Assembly (NCBI GenBank): GCA_002702655.1
Contig: PABB01000005.1
Location: forward strand, 1 to 64,000
Reading direction: 5' to 3'
DNA: 64,000 nt
Source of the DNA: Planctomycetaceae bacterium
GTDB taxonomy: Bacteria; Planctomycetota; Planctomycetia; Pirellulales; Lacipirellulaceae
The notes below the pieces were generated by a model. That model was not told the DNA's origin, did no database searches, and saw only the letters and a list, made by a program, of their open reading frames with translations. The translations under genes were made by a program, and so were the position numbers. Positions 44,582-55,050 of this stretch are shown here, one piece after another (positions within the stretch are counted from its first letter, which is position 1; each line of letters starts with the position of its first letter).

Positions 44582-44751
44582 GCCAGGGAGCTAGCAAAGA
44601 CAGCATTCGATTCTGGGCGAAGAGCGGGTGTGCCGTCAAATCGCTCCGCTCTCCATGCGCCGACTCACGCGGCCTTCGAACTTGACCCTGGCCGGGGCGG
44701 GCCGTAACCTCCCGCGGCGACTCTCTTTCGAAGCCACCGCTGTGCGCCGCC

Positions 44752-45888
44752 ATGTTCATCCTGTACCGCTACATGCTCCGGCAGTTTGTGCAGATCTTTA
44801 TCATCTGCTTTCTGAGCCTGACCGGGTTGTACGTGGTCATCGACGCGTTCGGGCATTTGGACCACTTCTCCAGCTTTGCCGAGCAGCAGGGCGTCAGCGC
44901 GTGGAGCGTGGCGGGGCGGTATTACGCTTATCAAAGCTTGGGCTTTTTCGACCGCACCAGCAGCGTGCTGGCGATGATCTCGGCCATGTTCACGGTGGCG
45001 TGGCTGGCGCGGCATCAAGAACTGACCGCTATTATGGCGGCAGGGATCTCGAAGGTGCGCGTCGCCCGGCCGCTGATCGTCGCGGCCATGGTGGTGAGTC
45101 TGCTGGGCGTTGCCAACCGGGAGATGGTCGTGCCGCAGATTCGCGACGAGCTGATGCGCGACACCAAGGACCTCGCCGGCGAAAACGCCCGCGAGTTGGA
45201 GGCGCGGTTCGACAGCCGCACCGGCATCCTCATCGGCGGCGAAAGCGTCGTCGTGGCAGAGCGCAAGATCACGCACCCGGCCTTCGTGCTCCCGGCCGCG
45301 CTGTCGCGATACGGTCAGCAAATTGCCGCGGTCGAAGCGCAGTACGCCGACGCCCGCCCGGACCGCCCCGCCGGTTACCTGATGATGGGCGTCGACACGC
45401 CCGAGGCGATGCTCTCCCAACCGTCGCTGCGGATCGACGATCAGGCCGTGATCGTCACCCCCCGCGACGCCCATTGGCTGGCGCCCGACGAGGTGTTTGT
45501 CGTCAGCGACGTGCCGTTCGAACTGCTCGCCACGGGGACGGCATGGCGCAACTTTGCCTCGACCTGGGAATTGGTGACCGAGCTCAAACGCCCCAGCACC
45601 GACCTGGGCGACGACGTGCGGGTGGCCGTCCACGCGCGGCTGGTGCAACCGTTGTTGGACGGCATGCTGCTGATGCTGGGGTTGCCGCTGATGTTTTCGC
45701 GGTCCGGCCGCAACGTGTTTCTGTCGATCGGCATCTGTCTGGTCGTGGCGACCAGTTTCTCGCTGCTGGGACTGGCCTGCCAAGCCGCCGGCGGCGCCGG
45801 GCTGATGAAACCCGCCCTGGCCGCCTGGGCCCCGCTGCTGGCGTTCGTGCCGGTCGCCTCGTGGATGTACGACACGATGCGCACGTGA
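44752..45888 (+). CDS. LptF/LptG (YjgP/YjgQ) family permease
   Basis: A 378-residue permease. The N-terminal LYRYMLRQFVQIFIICFLSL and the next segments are the first helices of LptF/G. The cytoplasmic coupling-helix area is ARHQELTAIMAAGISKVRVA, containing the family's ELxAMxAxGIS pattern. A periplasmic beta-jellyroll-like domain (about 125-270) and three C-terminal helices follow (LLDGMLLMLGLPLMFSR, then SIGICLVVATSFSLLGLA). LptF/G move lipopolysaccharide toward the outer membrane. A Shine-Dalgarno-like motif is weak. Its partner is not adjacent. Confidence 0.92.
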   Translation: MFILYRYMLRQFVQIFIICFLSLTGLYVVIDAFGHLDHFSSFAEQQGVSAWSVAGRYYAYQSLGFFDRTSSVLAMISAMFTVAWLARHQELTAIMAAGISKVRVARPLIVAAMVVSLLGVANREMVVPQIRDELMRDTKDLAGENARELEARFDSRTGILIGGESVVVAERKITHPAFVLPAALSRYGQQIAAVEAQYADARPDRPAGYLMMGVDTPEAMLSQPSLRIDDQAVIVTPRDAHWLAPDEVFVVSDVPFELLATGTAWRNFASTWELVTELKRPSTDLGDDVRVAVHARLVQPLLDGMLLMLGLPLMFSRSGRNVFLSIGICLVVATSFSLLGLACQAAGGAGLMKPALAAWAPLLAFVPVASWMYDTMRT

Positions 45889-45889
45889 C

Positions 45890-45990
45890 GTGCGAATGAC
45901 CAATGTCCAAGCACCAATGACCAAGCAAGGGCGGCTCCGGCCCCCATTTATCATTGGGCATTGAGAATTGGGCCCTGGTCATTCGCAGCG
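45890..45990. repeat. TGCGAATGACCA-type dyad
   Basis: TGCGAATGACCA near 45890-45902 pairs with TGGTCATTCGCA near 45976-45987. Between them are degenerate CCAATG/CATTGG units (ACCAATGACC, CATTGGGCATTG). It lies in the 195-bp gap before the cyclophilin gene. Confidence 0.75.
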
Positions 45991-46084
45991 CCCAGGGGGT
46001 TGCCACGGGCCAGGGCAGCGGCGATGCTGATGGGTCCGAAATCGACCATCACGCCGCCCTCTCCATAGGACGCACGACGAAACC

Positions 46085-46519
46085 ATGAAAGTCGCGACCC
46101 TCAAAACCAACAAGGGCGACATCCGCCTGGAACTGTACGAAGACAAGACCCCCAAAACGGTCGCCAACTTCGAAAAGCTCATCGGCGAAGGCTACTACGA
46201 CGGCCTGTCGTTCCACCGCGTGATCGAGGATTTCATGATCCAGGGCGGCTGCCCACGCGGCGACGGCACCGGCGGCCCGGGCTACACGTTCGAGGACGAG
46301 TTTGATCCCGAACTGAAGCACGACTCGCCCGGCATCCTGTCGATGGCCAACGCGGGCCCGAACACGAACGGCTCGCAGTTTTTCATCACGCACATCCCCT
46401 GCCCCTGGCTGGACGGGAAGCACTCGGTGTTCGGCAAGGTGCTCGACGACGGCCAGAAGGTCGTCGACTCGATCCAGCAAGGCGACAAGATCGAAAAAGC
46501 GACCGTCACCGAAGAGTGA
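46085..46519 (+). CDS. Cyclophilin-type peptidyl-prolyl cis-trans isomerase
   Basis: A 144-residue single-domain cyclophilin. Motifs: [20 protein letters not shown] (catalytic Arg in FHRV), [20 protein letters not shown] (core) and [13 protein letters not shown] (Trp and His of the binding site). No signal peptide, so cytoplasmic. The length is near that of PpiB-like proteins (about 164), a little shortened. It is followed by a strong hairpin terminator candidate. Confidence 0.97.
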   Translation: MKVATLKTNKGDIRLELYEDKTPKTVANFEKLIGEGYYDGLSFHRVIEDFMIQGGCPRGDGTGGPGYTFEDEFDPELKHDSPGILSMANAGPNTNGSQFFITHIPCPWLDGKHSVFGKVLDDGQKVVDSIQQGDKIEKATVTEE

Positions 46520-46595
46520 CGGCGCGCGGCGACGTCGGCCCTCAGCCGGACGGCCACGCCGTCCGGGAAACTCCCTGCCACGCCGATTCATACGA

Positions 46596-46635
46596 ACAAC
46601 GGCGCCGCTGCAAACCGTCGCAGCGGCGCCGTTGT
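46596..46635. terminator. Bidirectional hairpin, 16-bp perfect stem
   Basis: ACAACGGCGCCGCTGC, loop AAACCGTC, GCAGCGGCGCCGTTGT. It lies between the convergent cyclophilin and PEP-CTERM genes and is a likely transcription stop for both, although the T-runs are short (TGTAGTT on the plus strand). Confidence 0.75.
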
Positions 46636-46667
46636 GTAGTTCTGCCGGCGCGTCGGCGCGTGCCAGG

Positions 46668-47375
46668 TTAACGTCGTCGTCGGCCCGCGGCTCGGGCCGC
46701 CAGGCCGATTCCGCACAACGCGGCCAGCGCCAGAGACGCCGGCTCCGGCACGGCGAAGCCGGCGACGATGTTGTCGTACAACATGCCGTCGGATTCCAGC
46801 GTCTCGATGATCTGGACCTGGTTGAACGCGTCGGTGTCGGTCAATCCCAGGAAAAAGACGTTCGACTGGCCCCAATTGGGTCCGATCTGAACCGGCACGT
46901 CGACTGAGGAGTTGGCGGCGGTGTTGGTCAGGCGGAACGTGGTCAGATTGTCGTTCGCGCCGTCGCCGCCCTGAATCACGTACAAGCCGAACGCGGTGAT
47001 GTATTGATCGAAGGTGAAGACGGTGTCGGCGTCTCCGCCGCCGGCGGCTTCGATTTCCAGCAAGGCCTGCGTGCCGATTTGAAACCCGGGCGCGGCCTGG
47101 GCGAGGACGCCCGTGGCGGTGGCGGTGATTCCCGAACCGGCGAAGGCGAGCGCAGGATCAACGCCAACTGCGTCGTCGATGGGCGCGACGCCGAACGAGC
47201 TCAGCGACGCGGTGAACGAATCGAACAGCCCCTGCGAATTGGGATACGACGTCATAAAACCGCTGTTGTCGTCCCGCTCAAAGTAAACCGTCGGGGCGGC
47301 GTGCGTCGTCGCCGACCCGCCGAGCGAAAGAACTCCGAATGTCAGCACGAACAGTCGCGCCAGGTTGCACTTCAT
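46668..47375 (-). CDS. PEP-CTERM sorting-domain protein
   Basis: A 235-residue exported protein: signal peptide (ARLFVLTFGVLSLGGSATTHA), a beta-rich body with a pattern like choice-of-anchor/PEP proteins (YFERDDNSGFMTSYPNSQGL; FDQYITAFGLYVIQGGDG), and the sorting signal VPEPASLALAALCGIGLAA followed by Arg-rich GRRRR. Exosortase systems anchor such proteins; no exosortase is in the window. It is the last gene of a three-gene minus-strand group. Confidence 0.9.
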   Translation of the reverse strand: MKCNLARLFVLTFGVLSLGGSATTHAAPTVYFERDDNSGFMTSYPNSQGLFDSFTASLSSFGVAPIDDAVGVDPALAFAGSGITATATGVLAQAAPGFQIGTQALLEIEAAGGGDADTVFTFDQYITAFGLYVIQGGDGANDNLTTFRLTNTAANSSVDVPVQIGPNWGQSNVFFLGLTDTDAFNQVQIIETLESDGMLYDNIVAGFAVPEPASLALAALCGIGLAARAAGRRRR

Positions 47376-47427
47376 CAGACTTCACCTCAAAGTTGCGAAA
47401 AAACTGGGAGTGTTGAAAACGTCATTA

Positions 47428-48480
47428 TTAGGGGGCGCTCGCTTCGGCCCCGTCGCGCGTACTGAAACTTCGCCACACGGCGAGGTCCACGTCGTTCTGG
47501 ACGAATCGGCAGGAGCCGTCGGCCCAGGTCGTGTTCACCCCGCCAGGATGGGCGCTGCGTGCGGCCCGCCAGCCCCAGGCGGAATACAGGATCGGTTTCT
47601 CCGGCCCCGGCGACGGATCGGTCGTGGCCGACGAGATGCAGTCGTACTCGGACGCGTTGGGGCCGTAATAGTGATTGTAAGAAGCAGTGCGATATTCGCC
47701 GCTGGCCCAGGCGAACCCGCGCGGGTCGTTGCCCACGCCGGCTGTGGAGTTGAAACTCCGCGAGTTCTCGCAGCGCGTGTCGGAGAGCGTGGGCAGCCCC
47801 GCGAAACTGAGGAGGAACTTGTAGTTCCGCTCGGGCGTGGCGCCGATGAAGCCGCTGGTCGCGTCGCGATTGGTGTCAAAACCCAGCAGGCTTTCCGAGC
47901 AGGCAATCGTGTTGGACGATCCGTCGGAAATGTCCGCGTGACGGATCTGCGAGTTCACGTAGAACAGACCGTCGGTCTCGAACGGCGTTCCGCCGTCACT
48001 GCCCGAGCCGGTTGACACGACGTAGTTGGTCGGCCCGAGCCCCGTTTTGACAGGCTCGCCCAAGTCGCTGGGGCAGAGAAACAGCGAAACGACCTGCGAG
48101 ACGCCCGCTTGGTTTTGCGGCGCGATCGGGTAACCGCCGCCGGGCATGTACATCGGCACCGACAGGTCCAGCAGGTCCTGCAGGTTCTTGTTCTCGAGAT
48201 ACGGCAGCAGCTGCGCCAGCGCCGACCAGCGGTAAAAACTGTGCGGGTGCTGCGGGTCGGCCGGATACTCTTTCGACACGGCCGCTGACGGCAGGCGGGC
48301 CAGCGCCGATTCGTGGTTGGCCAGTGCCGTGCCGAGCTGCTTCAGCTGGTTCAGGCACTGCAGCCGCCGAGCGCTCTCGCGCATCTGCTGCACGGCGGGC
48401 AACAGCAGCCCGACCAGCACGCCGATGATCGCCAGCACGACCAACAGCTCGACCAACGTAAATGCACGTGAACGATTCAA
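47428..48480 (-). CDS. DUF1559 pseudopilin-like protein, TTG start overlapping the upstream stop
   Basis: A 350-residue protein: prepilin-like N-terminus ([20 protein letters not shown] at about 5-24), DUF1559 segment ([20 protein letters not shown]) and the closing H-x9-DG motif, [12 protein letters not shown]. The start is unusual: TTG at 48480, whose TGA overlaps the stop of the preceding gene (TTGA). No ATG lies before the prepilin motif, so coupling of translation is likely. It is the middle gene of the PEP-CTERM group. Likely processed by prepilin peptidase. Confidence 0.9.
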   Translation of the reverse strand: MNRSRAFTLVELLVVLAIIGVLVGLLLPAVQQMRESARRLQCLNQLKQLGTALANHESALARLPSAAVSKEYPADPQHPHSFYRWSALAQLLPYLENKNLQDLLDLSVPMYMPGGGYPIAPQNQAGVSQVVSLFLCPSDLGEPVKTGLGPTNYVVSTGSGSDGGTPFETDGLFYVNSQIRHADISDGSSNTIACSESLLGFDTNRDATSGFIGATPERNYKFLLSFAGLPTLSDTRCENSRSFNSTAGVGNDPRGFAWASGEYRTASYNHYYGPNASEYDCISSATTDPSPGPEKPILYSAWGWRAARSAHPGGVNTTWADGSCRFVQNDVDLAVWRSFSTRDGAEASAP

Positions 48481-49724
48481 GAGATCGCCTCCGCACGGAG
48501 GCGTCGGTGGCTGAACACGACCAACAGAGCGGCGACGATGAGCACCGCGCTGTCGGGCTCAGGAACGCCCGCTGCGGCGGCGATCGAACGGGCAACGCTG
48601 GCGGCGTGTTGCTGCCAGAGCAGGAGATCGGCGCCGTTGACGTTGCCGTCGCCCGTGGCGTCGCCCATGGCTGCGGTCGCGGCGCCCGACTGGTCGCCGA
48701 AGTTCGTCGACCAGACGGCCAAGTCGGCCGCGTTGACGGACCCGTCGGAGTTGAAATCGCCCGGCGTCGCCGGCGCGTTCGGCGTGGTGATGAACACCGT
48801 CGCTTCGCTAAAGCCGCCGCCGCCCGGGGCGGCGAAGATGCCGTCGCCAACCAAATTGCCGTCGGTGTCGTAGTGGGCAATATGTCCGTTGCCGGCGGCG
48901 TACCCCAGGATTCCCACCAACAGGCCGTTGCCATCCGGCGCCGCCATGATGCCCTGCGGGAAGGCCAGCCCCGAAACCCCAAACGTGGCATCCGGCGACC
49001 CGTCCGACAGGTGGAACCGCTGCAGCGTGCTGGCGAACATGCCCGTGGCGTACACGAAATCGTCGATCACCGCCACGCCCGAAGCGCCAGTCAACGACGC
49101 CTCGGGACCGATGAAGGTGCTGAGGGTCGTGAGGCCCGCGTCGGACTTGCCAACCGCCCCGTCAGCGCCGGTCAGCGCGTTGAGGAACCCGCCGACTAGC
49201 AATTCGCCTGAGGGTGTCCACGCCAGCCCCGAAAACTCTTCGTAAGCGCCGCTGCCAAACGCGCCCAGCGGCGCGCCGGCGCTCGAACCGTCCGCGCTGA
49301 AACGCGCCACGCCGGTCCCGCCGAGGTTCGACACATAGAGCGTGTCGCCCGCGGGGTCGAATAGCAACGAGCTGGGAAAACTGAGCCCGTCCAGCTCGTC
49401 GGCAAACACGCTGGGGTTCGACGCGACGCCCAACGTGGCGTCGTAGTCGTACTGCACAACCGTGTTGGTCTGAGAACTGGACACGTACATCTGCATCCCG
49501 TCCGGCGACAGCGCCAGCCCGGTCGGTTGATCCAGGTAGCGGTTTTCGGGCGGCACGCCGACTTCGCTCAGCACGACGTTCAGCAACTCGCCGGCGGCGC
49601 TGTAGCGGTAGACGCTGTTGGTCAGCCGATCGGCGACCAGCACGTCGGCGGTCGCTGGCGTCGCGGTCGTCGCCGCGGCCATCGCGCAGACGGCGATCCA
49701 ACCTGATACTCGTTCCAAAATCAT
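48477..49724 (-). CDS. NHL-like beta-propeller protein with dockerin repeats and PEP-CTERM signal
   Basis: A 415-residue exported protein: signal peptide ([17 protein letters not shown]), a six-bladed propeller-like region with repeats such as [20 protein letters not shown] and [19 protein letters not shown], two dockerin type I repeats ([20 protein letters not shown] and [19 protein letters not shown]), and [17 protein letters not shown] then RRLR as PEP-CTERM. The Ca-binding D-x-N-x-D pattern is present in both dockerins. It is the first gene of the group and its stop overlaps the next start. The ATG at 49724 is preferred; an upstream ATG at 49739 adds five residues. Confidence 0.88.
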   Translation of the reverse strand: MILERVSGWIAVCAMAAATTATPATADVLVADRLTNSVYRYSAAGELLNVVLSEVGVPPENRYLDQPTGLALSPDGMQMYVSSSQTNTVVQYDYDATLGVASNPSVFADELDGLSFPSSLLFDPAGDTLYVSNLGGTGVARFSADGSSAGAPLGAFGSGAYEEFSGLAWTPSGELLVGGFLNALTGADGAVGKSDAGLTTLSTFIGPEASLTGASGVAVIDDFVYATGMFASTLQRFHLSDGSPDATFGVSGLAFPQGIMAAPDGNGLLVGILGYAAGNGHIAHYDTDGNLVGDGIFAAPGGGGFSEATVFITTPNAPATPGDFNSDGSVNAADLAVWSTNFGDQSGAATAAMGDATGDGNVNGADLLLWQQHAASVARSIAAAAGVPEPDSAVLIVAALLVVFSHRRLRAEAIS

Positions 49725-50073
49725 GCGGCCATCGTGCATCCGTCTCAGTCTCGCGTCGCCAGTCCCCACAAGCCAATCGAGTCGCCGTGGCAGTCCCCAC
49801 GAACCGCCAGCGAGACGCGGACGTTGCTCTTGGATTCCCGGATCACCCGCTCTGCTGCAATCTGAAGGCCGTGCGGGACCGGCTTCGCGTCGGCGACCGC
49901 GGCGCACCACCCCCGAAAACAGTCCTGTCAGCGAGGCGAGCGGCGCGTCCCATCGGGGGCTTGAAGCCGGCAATTTCACCAAATTACCAGAGCCAATCCT
50001 GCCCCGCAAACCAATCGACGCCGCTGATTGAGGGCCATTGTAGGCTGACCCACCCCCGGGGCAGCGGCAGAAT

Positions 50074-53000
50074 CTAGGAGAGCGAGTCGGCTAACACTTC
50101 CGGCTCTTTGGCGACCGGTTGGGGCGCCGGCGCGGCGGCGGGCTCCTCGCTGCGTCGCCAGAGGCCCGCCACGCTGGCCTTGGCGTCCAGCATCAGCGTG
50201 AACATGGTGGGCGCCAGCACCAGCGTGAACACCGTCGACGCGAGCAGACCGCCCAGCACCACGCTACCCAGGCCGCGGTACAACTCGCTGCCGGCGCCGG
50301 GGAACAGCACCAGCGGCAACAGGCCCAGCACGGTGGTGGCGGTGGTCATGAAGATGGGCCGAATGCGGGTGCGGACGCTCTCCAGCACGGCCTCGCGAGG
50401 CGTCATGCCGTCTTCGCGAATGTGGTTGAGCGCCTGGTGGACGATCAGAATCGGGTTGTTCACCACCGTGCCAATCAGCACCACGAAGCCCAACATCGTC
50501 AGCACGTCCAACGGCTGCAGCATCCACAGGTTCAGCAGTCGCAAGCCCAGGATGCCGCCCACCGCGCCCATCGGCACCGTCAGGATGATCACAAACGGAT
50601 ACAGCCACGACTCGAACAGCGCGGCCATCAGCAGATAGGTGATGGTCAGCGCCAGCAGCACGTTGCCCCGCAGCGCTTGCCATGTTTCGCTCAGCTTGTC
50701 GGCCGTGCCGGCGAGCGTGATGCGGTACCCCGGCGGCAATTGGCCTGCTTCGCGCAACGGGCCGACAATCTTGTTCTGGATCGTCTGCATGGCGTTTTCC
50801 AGCGGCACCTCCGGCGGCGGCGACGCGGAGATCGTGATCGCCCGGACCCGTTCGCGGCGATTGATCTGTTCGGGGCCGCTCGCCAGTGAGACGTCGGCCA
50901 GCGCGTTGATCGGCACCAGGTTGCCCAGCGGCGTGGCCAGCGGCGCCGCGCCAATCAGGTGCGTCTGGTCGGCGTATTTTGTCTCGCCCATCACGGTCAG
51001 GTCGATCTTCTTGCCGTCCAGGTAGTAGTCGCTCACATACGCGCCGTCGACCAGCGCGTTGACGGCAAAGCCGATGTCTGAGGAATTCATTTGCATCTCG
51101 GCCGCCTGCACCAGCCGCGGCGTGACATGCACCTCGGGGTTCGAGAGGTCGAGGCTCGGCTTGGGGAACGGCTGCACGCCGGGGATTTCCTGGACGAGCT
51201 GCCCCATGATTTGCCCGCCGATGCCGACCAGCGTCTCGATTTCCGGCCCGGTGATTTCGATGTCGATCGAGCGGCCGGCGGTCAGGCCGTCCTCAAACAA
51301 GCTAGTCTGCTTGGCCATGGCGATCGTGCCGGGCAACTGCATGCCCACGTTGCGGACGATGTTGACCAGCTCCCCGGCCCGCATGGGGTCGTAGGCCCGA
51401 AGGCCCGTGAACACCGAGCGGCCGCGGGCCACGAAGAAGAAGTCGGCCAGGATGGGCCCTTCCATCTCGGCGGCCTCGGGGCTGTCGGGGTCGACGTCCC
51501 AGTACGGACGCAGCCCCTCTTCCACGCGCTCGCCAACGTCGACGAGTTGGTCCGTGTTGTAACCGGGCGGCGGCAACAAGAAGCCAATCACCAGATTGCG
51601 GTTGCCGTTGGGCAGGTACTCGACCTGCGGCCACAACAGCCACGACAGCCCCAACGAGGCGCCGACCAGCACGCAAACGATGGCCAACCGCCGCACAAGG
51701 CCGCGCTGCAGCCAATCGTTCACCGACACAATGTGGTTGACGAAGCGGCTGCCGGTGCGCTCCATCAGGCCGGCCAAACGGCCCGCGCGGGCCTTGGCGG
51801 CGCCGGCGGTCGCGGGTTGACCGTTGTTCTCCTCGCCGGATGACTTCGAGCGGCGCGTCCCCCGCAGCAATCGCGACGAGGCCGCGGGAATGACCGTCAC
51901 TGACACCACCAGCGACAGCGCCACGGCGGCCGCAATGGCCAGCGCAATGTCGCGGAACAACTGACCGGCCTGCTCTTTGACGAACACGACCGGCAAGAAC
52001 ACGGCGATCGTGGTCAGCGTCGAGGCGATCACGGCGCCGAACACCTCCTGGGTGCCCTTCACGGCGGCGGTGGCGGGCGACTCTCCCAGGTCGTAGCGGC
52101 GGAAGATGTTCTCCAGCACCACCACGGCGTTGTCCACCAGCATGCCGACCGCAAACGCCAGTCCGGCCAGGCTGATCACGTTGAGCGACCGCCCCAGGAT
52201 GCCCAGGATCAAGAACGTGCCGATGATACTGGTGGGGATCGCCAGCCCGGCGACCAGCGATCCGCGGGCGAACCAGAAACCGGCGCCGATGATCACCGCC
52301 AGGCACGCGACGAAATACATCGGAGAGATATAAGCGGCCGCGGTGCCCAAGCCGATGATCAGCGGAATTGCCAACAGCGTCCTGGCGCCCAAGTGCAGAA
52401 ACGCCATCAGCACGGCCATCGTCAACGCGCCGCCGAAGAAAATGTTCTGCTGCACCAGGCTGACGGACGATTCGATGTACTCGGTTTCGTCGTAGACCTG
52501 AGTGAGCCGCAACCCGCGCGGCGCGAGCACGTCGTTGTTGATCTGGTCGCACATGGTCCGCAGGCCGGCCATGGCGTCGATGACGTTGGCGCCCGTTTCC
52601 CGAATGCAATTCACGGCGATGGCGCCCTCGCCGAATCGACGGACCAGCCCCGTGGGCTTCTTGTAGCCCAGCCGGACCTCGGCAACGTCGCGGATGAACA
52701 CCGGCGCCCCGTCGCGCACGGCCAGCAGCTGCTGCTCGACCTGATCGACTGAACGGAATTCGCCCAGGGCGCGCACGACCCAGCGGCGTTTGCCCTCCCA
52801 GAAATCGCCCGCCGAGGTGTCGCGGTTCTGGTTCTGCAACACGCGCCGCACCGTGTCGAGCGTGATTTGCCGCGCGGCCAGCTTCTCGGGATCGACGACC
52901 ACCTGCATTTCGTCTTCCAGTCCGCCAATCACGTTGGACTGGGAAATGCCGTCGACGCGCTCGAAACGAGCTTCGATTTCGTCTTCGGCGAATCGCCGTA

Positions 53001-53616
53001 ACTTGGTCACGTCCAGATCGGGCGGCGGCAGCAACTCGTTGAACCGGGCGTCCTCCTCGGCCAGGTTGCGCAGACGCAACATTGCCAGGCCGATGTTCGT
53101 CGCCCTGCGCACCGGCGCCAGCTGCTCCGCCAGCTCGGGGTACTTTTCCTGGAATGCATCAATCTGCTCGGCGGCCGGCGGGCTCGCGCTGAGAATGAAC
53201 CACGCGATCGGTTGGCTGGAGGAGTTTGCGGTGACGATCACCGGCTGGTCGGCGTCTTCGGGGTACTCGCGCACCTGCTGCAGCTGGCTATTGACCTTCA
53301 GCAGCGCCTCGCTCATGTCGGTGCCGACGCGGAACTCGATGATGATCGTGCCCTGCGAGTCGGTGCATTCGGCAGTCAGTTTCGTGGCGCCCTCGACCGC
53401 TTTAAGCCACTCTTCCTGCTCGATGACAATCTCGCGTTCAATTTCCTGAGGGCTGGCGCCGGGCCAACGGGTGGTCACCGTGATCGTGGGCGTCTGCACC
53501 TCGGGGGTCAGCTGCAGCGGCATCTCCAGCAGCGCGACGAACCCGAACAGCGCCACCAGCAGGACGCCCACGGCGACCTTCACGGGATTGCGAACAATTG
53601 CGGCGACGGGATTCAT
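50074..53616 (-). CDS. RND efflux pump inner-membrane permease (HAE1/AcrB-like)
   Basis: An 1180-residue RND transporter, about 130 longer than AcrB. Twelve hydrophobic segments are grouped as 1 + 5 + 1 + 5 around two large periplasmic loops. The first helix region is AIVRNPVKVAVGVLLVALFG. The TM4 proton-relay pair reads GMLVDNAVVVLENIFRR, with Asn in place of the second Asp of AcrB, as in many HAE1 members. The C-terminal half repeats the pattern (FESWLYPFVIILTVPMGAVG). It is downstream of its membrane-fusion protein (55 bp) and of marR, so the three form one operon. An outer-membrane partner is not seen. Confidence 0.95.
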   Translation of the reverse strand: MNPVAAIVRNPVKVAVGVLLVALFGFVALLEMPLQLTPEVQTPTITVTTRWPGASPQEIEREIVIEQEEWLKAVEGATKLTAECTDSQGTIIIEFRVGTDMSEALLKVNSQLQQVREYPEDADQPVIVTANSSSQPIAWFILSASPPAAEQIDAFQEKYPELAEQLAPVRRATNIGLAMLRLRNLAEEDARFNELLPPPDLDVTKLRRFAEDEIEARFERVDGISQSNVIGGLEDEMQVVVDPEKLAARQITLDTVRRVLQNQNRDTSAGDFWEGKRRWVVRALGEFRSVDQVEQQLLAVRDGAPVFIRDVAEVRLGYKKPTGLVRRFGEGAIAVNCIRETGANVIDAMAGLRTMCDQINNDVLAPRGLRLTQVYDETEYIESSVSLVQQNIFFGGALTMAVLMAFLHLGARTLLAIPLIIGLGTAAAYISPMYFVACLAVIIGAGFWFARGSLVAGLAIPTSIIGTFLILGILGRSLNVISLAGLAFAVGMLVDNAVVVLENIFRRYDLGESPATAAVKGTQEVFGAVIASTLTTIAVFLPVVFVKEQAGQLFRDIALAIAAAVALSLVVSVTVIPAASSRLLRGTRRSKSSGEENNGQPATAGAAKARAGRLAGLMERTGSRFVNHIVSVNDWLQRGLVRRLAIVCVLVGASLGLSWLLWPQVEYLPNGNRNLVIGFLLPPPGYNTDQLVDVGERVEEGLRPYWDVDPDSPEAAEMEGPILADFFFVARGRSVFTGLRAYDPMRAGELVNIVRNVGMQLPGTIAMAKQTSLFEDGLTAGRSIDIEITGPEIETLVGIGGQIMGQLVQEIPGVQPFPKPSLDLSNPEVHVTPRLVQAAEMQMNSSDIGFAVNALVDGAYVSDYYLDGKKIDLTVMGETKYADQTHLIGAAPLATPLGNLVPINALADVSLASGPEQINRRERVRAITISASPPPEVPLENAMQTIQNKIVGPLREAGQLPPGYRITLAGTADKLSETWQALRGNVLLALTITYLLMAALFESWLYPFVIILTVPMGAVGGILGLRLLNLWMLQPLDVLTMLGFVVLIGTVVNNPILIVHQALNHIREDGMTPREAVLESVRTRIRPIFMTTATTVLGLLPLVLFPGAGSELYRGLGSVVLGGLLASTVFTLVLAPTMFTLMLDAKASVAGLWRRSEEPAAAPAPQPVAKEPEVLADSLS

Positions 53617-53621
53617 GGGTG

Positions 53622-53665
53622 CGGAATAATTGGTGATTTGTGATGGGTGACTGGTGATTCGAGTG
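53622..53665. repeat. GTGATTTGTGATGGG-type units
   Basis: ATTGGTGATTTGTGATGGGTG followed by ACTGGTGATTCGAG are repeats of the same GTGATT word as the dyad at 20587-20752. They fill the gap between the RND permease and the membrane-fusion gene. Confidence 0.55.
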
Positions 53666-53671
53666 CAGTTC

Positions 53672-55006
53672 TCAATTGCTCTCGTTTGTCACCCGCGTGA
53701 CTTGCACGGGTTGATTGGGCCGGAGCCGCTCGTTGCCTTCGACCACGACCATTTGCCCCGGTTGCAGTTGGCCGATCAATTGGATCAAGTCGCCTTGCGA
53801 GACGCCCAATTGCACGGGAACCGGCATGGCGACCGGCGGGGCGTCGGCAGCGGGCGGCGGGCCGCCCGGCGTCGCCGCAGGCTTCTGCACCACGTACACC
53901 ATGGGCGTTCCGGTCCCCAGCACGATGGCGTCCTTGGGGGCCATCGTCGCCTGCTGCTGGGCGCCCACGGGCAACGACGCCCGCGCGTACATGCCGGCCT
54001 TCAGCAGCGGGCCGTCGTCGGTGATTTCGTTGGTCACGCGGATTTTCACCGGGAAGGTGCGAGCGCGGACGTCGGCTTGCGGCACCACGTGAACGACTTT
54101 GCCCGAAAAGATCCGGTCGGGCAGCGCCGGCACTTCCACGCGCACCTCCTCGCCGATCCGCACGAAGGGGGCCGCTTGCTCGATGACCTGCACTTCCACG
54201 TCCACTTCGTCCAACGCCGCCACTTCCGCCACCGGGGCGCCGGAGTTGACCCAGGCGCCAATCTCGGTGTGCTCGGCCACCACGTAGCCGTCGAATCGCG
54301 AGATGATCGTGTGCTTGGTGATCTGATCGCGCAGCCGCTGGACGATCGCTTCCTGCATGGCCATTTGGGCGCGGGCCTGGGCGATCTGCTCGACGCGCGG
54401 ACCGGCTTGGGCCAGTTCGAGCGCGGCCTTGGCGGCCAGATACGCTTCGTGGGCTTCGATTTCGCCCGCGCGCGCTTCTTCCATCTGGTCCGCGGTCACC
54501 GTGCCGGGCGAGGAGTCGCGAGCGCGCTCCAGGCGAACGCGACGGGCGCGGAGGAAGCTCTCGCGGGCCGCGGCGCCGTCGCGTTCGGCGCGGCGTTGTT
54601 CGATTTCCTCCGGCCGCGTGCCGTTTTCCAACTCGGCGAGTTGAGCTTGCCGCAGCTTGAGTTCCTGCTCGGCCGCGGCGGTCTCCAGTTCAATTGTCGA
54701 GGTGAGCAACTGCGCCAGCTTCTCGCCCTCGGCGACGCGCTCGCCCGCCTTGCGCGGGAACTCAACGACGCGGCCCCCGACCGCGCTGCCGATGGTGGCC
54801 CGTTTGAGCGGCATCACCGTGCCGACGAACGTTTGCCCGGCGGTGACTTCCCGCTCGACGATCTTGTACGCCACGACCAGCGCCGGCGGCCGGGCTCCGG
54901 GAGGACCCTGGGCATGGCCCCGGGCGGCAATCAGCAGTGTCGCGACCGCGCACGCAGCGACGATGGTGTTGCGAAGTCGTGTCGCGGCCTGTGGGGAAAG
55001 CATCAT
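53672..55006 (-). CDS. RND efflux membrane-fusion (periplasmic adaptor) protein
   Basis: A 444-residue protein with signal peptide (RNTIVAACAVATLLIAARGHA). The barrel-sandwich core begins at GTVMPLKRATIGSAVGGRVV, a long coiled coil covers about 95-215 (AEQELKLRQAQLAEL; LELAQAGPRVEQIAQARAQM), and the second lipoyl half is ISRFDGYVVAEHTEIGAWV. The beta-barrel domain and membrane-proximal domain complete the HlyD/AcrA layout. It links the RND pump to the outer-membrane channel. An in-frame GTG at 55054 overlaps the marR stop (GTGA) and is the alternative start. Confidence 0.92.
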   Translation of the reverse strand: MMLSPQAATRLRNTIVAACAVATLLIAARGHAQGPPGARPPALVVAYKIVEREVTAGQTFVGTVMPLKRATIGSAVGGRVVEFPRKAGERVAEGEKLAQLLTSTIELETAAAEQELKLRQAQLAELENGTRPEEIEQRRAERDGAAARESFLRARRVRLERARDSSPGTVTADQMEEARAGEIEAHEAYLAAKAALELAQAGPRVEQIAQARAQMAMQEAIVQRLRDQITKHTIISRFDGYVVAEHTEIGAWVNSGAPVAEVAALDEVDVEVQVIEQAAPFVRIGEEVRVEVPALPDRIFSGKVVHVVPQADVRARTFPVKIRVTNEITDDGPLLKAGMYARASLPVGAQQQATMAPKDAIVLGTGTPMVYVVQKPAATPGGPPPAADAPPVAMPVPVQLGVSQGDLIQLIGQLQPGQMVVVEGNERLRPNQPVQVTRVTNESN

Positions 55007-55050
55007 GGTGCGTCTCGGAGTCTCTTCGCGCGGCGATCGCAACCGCTTGG

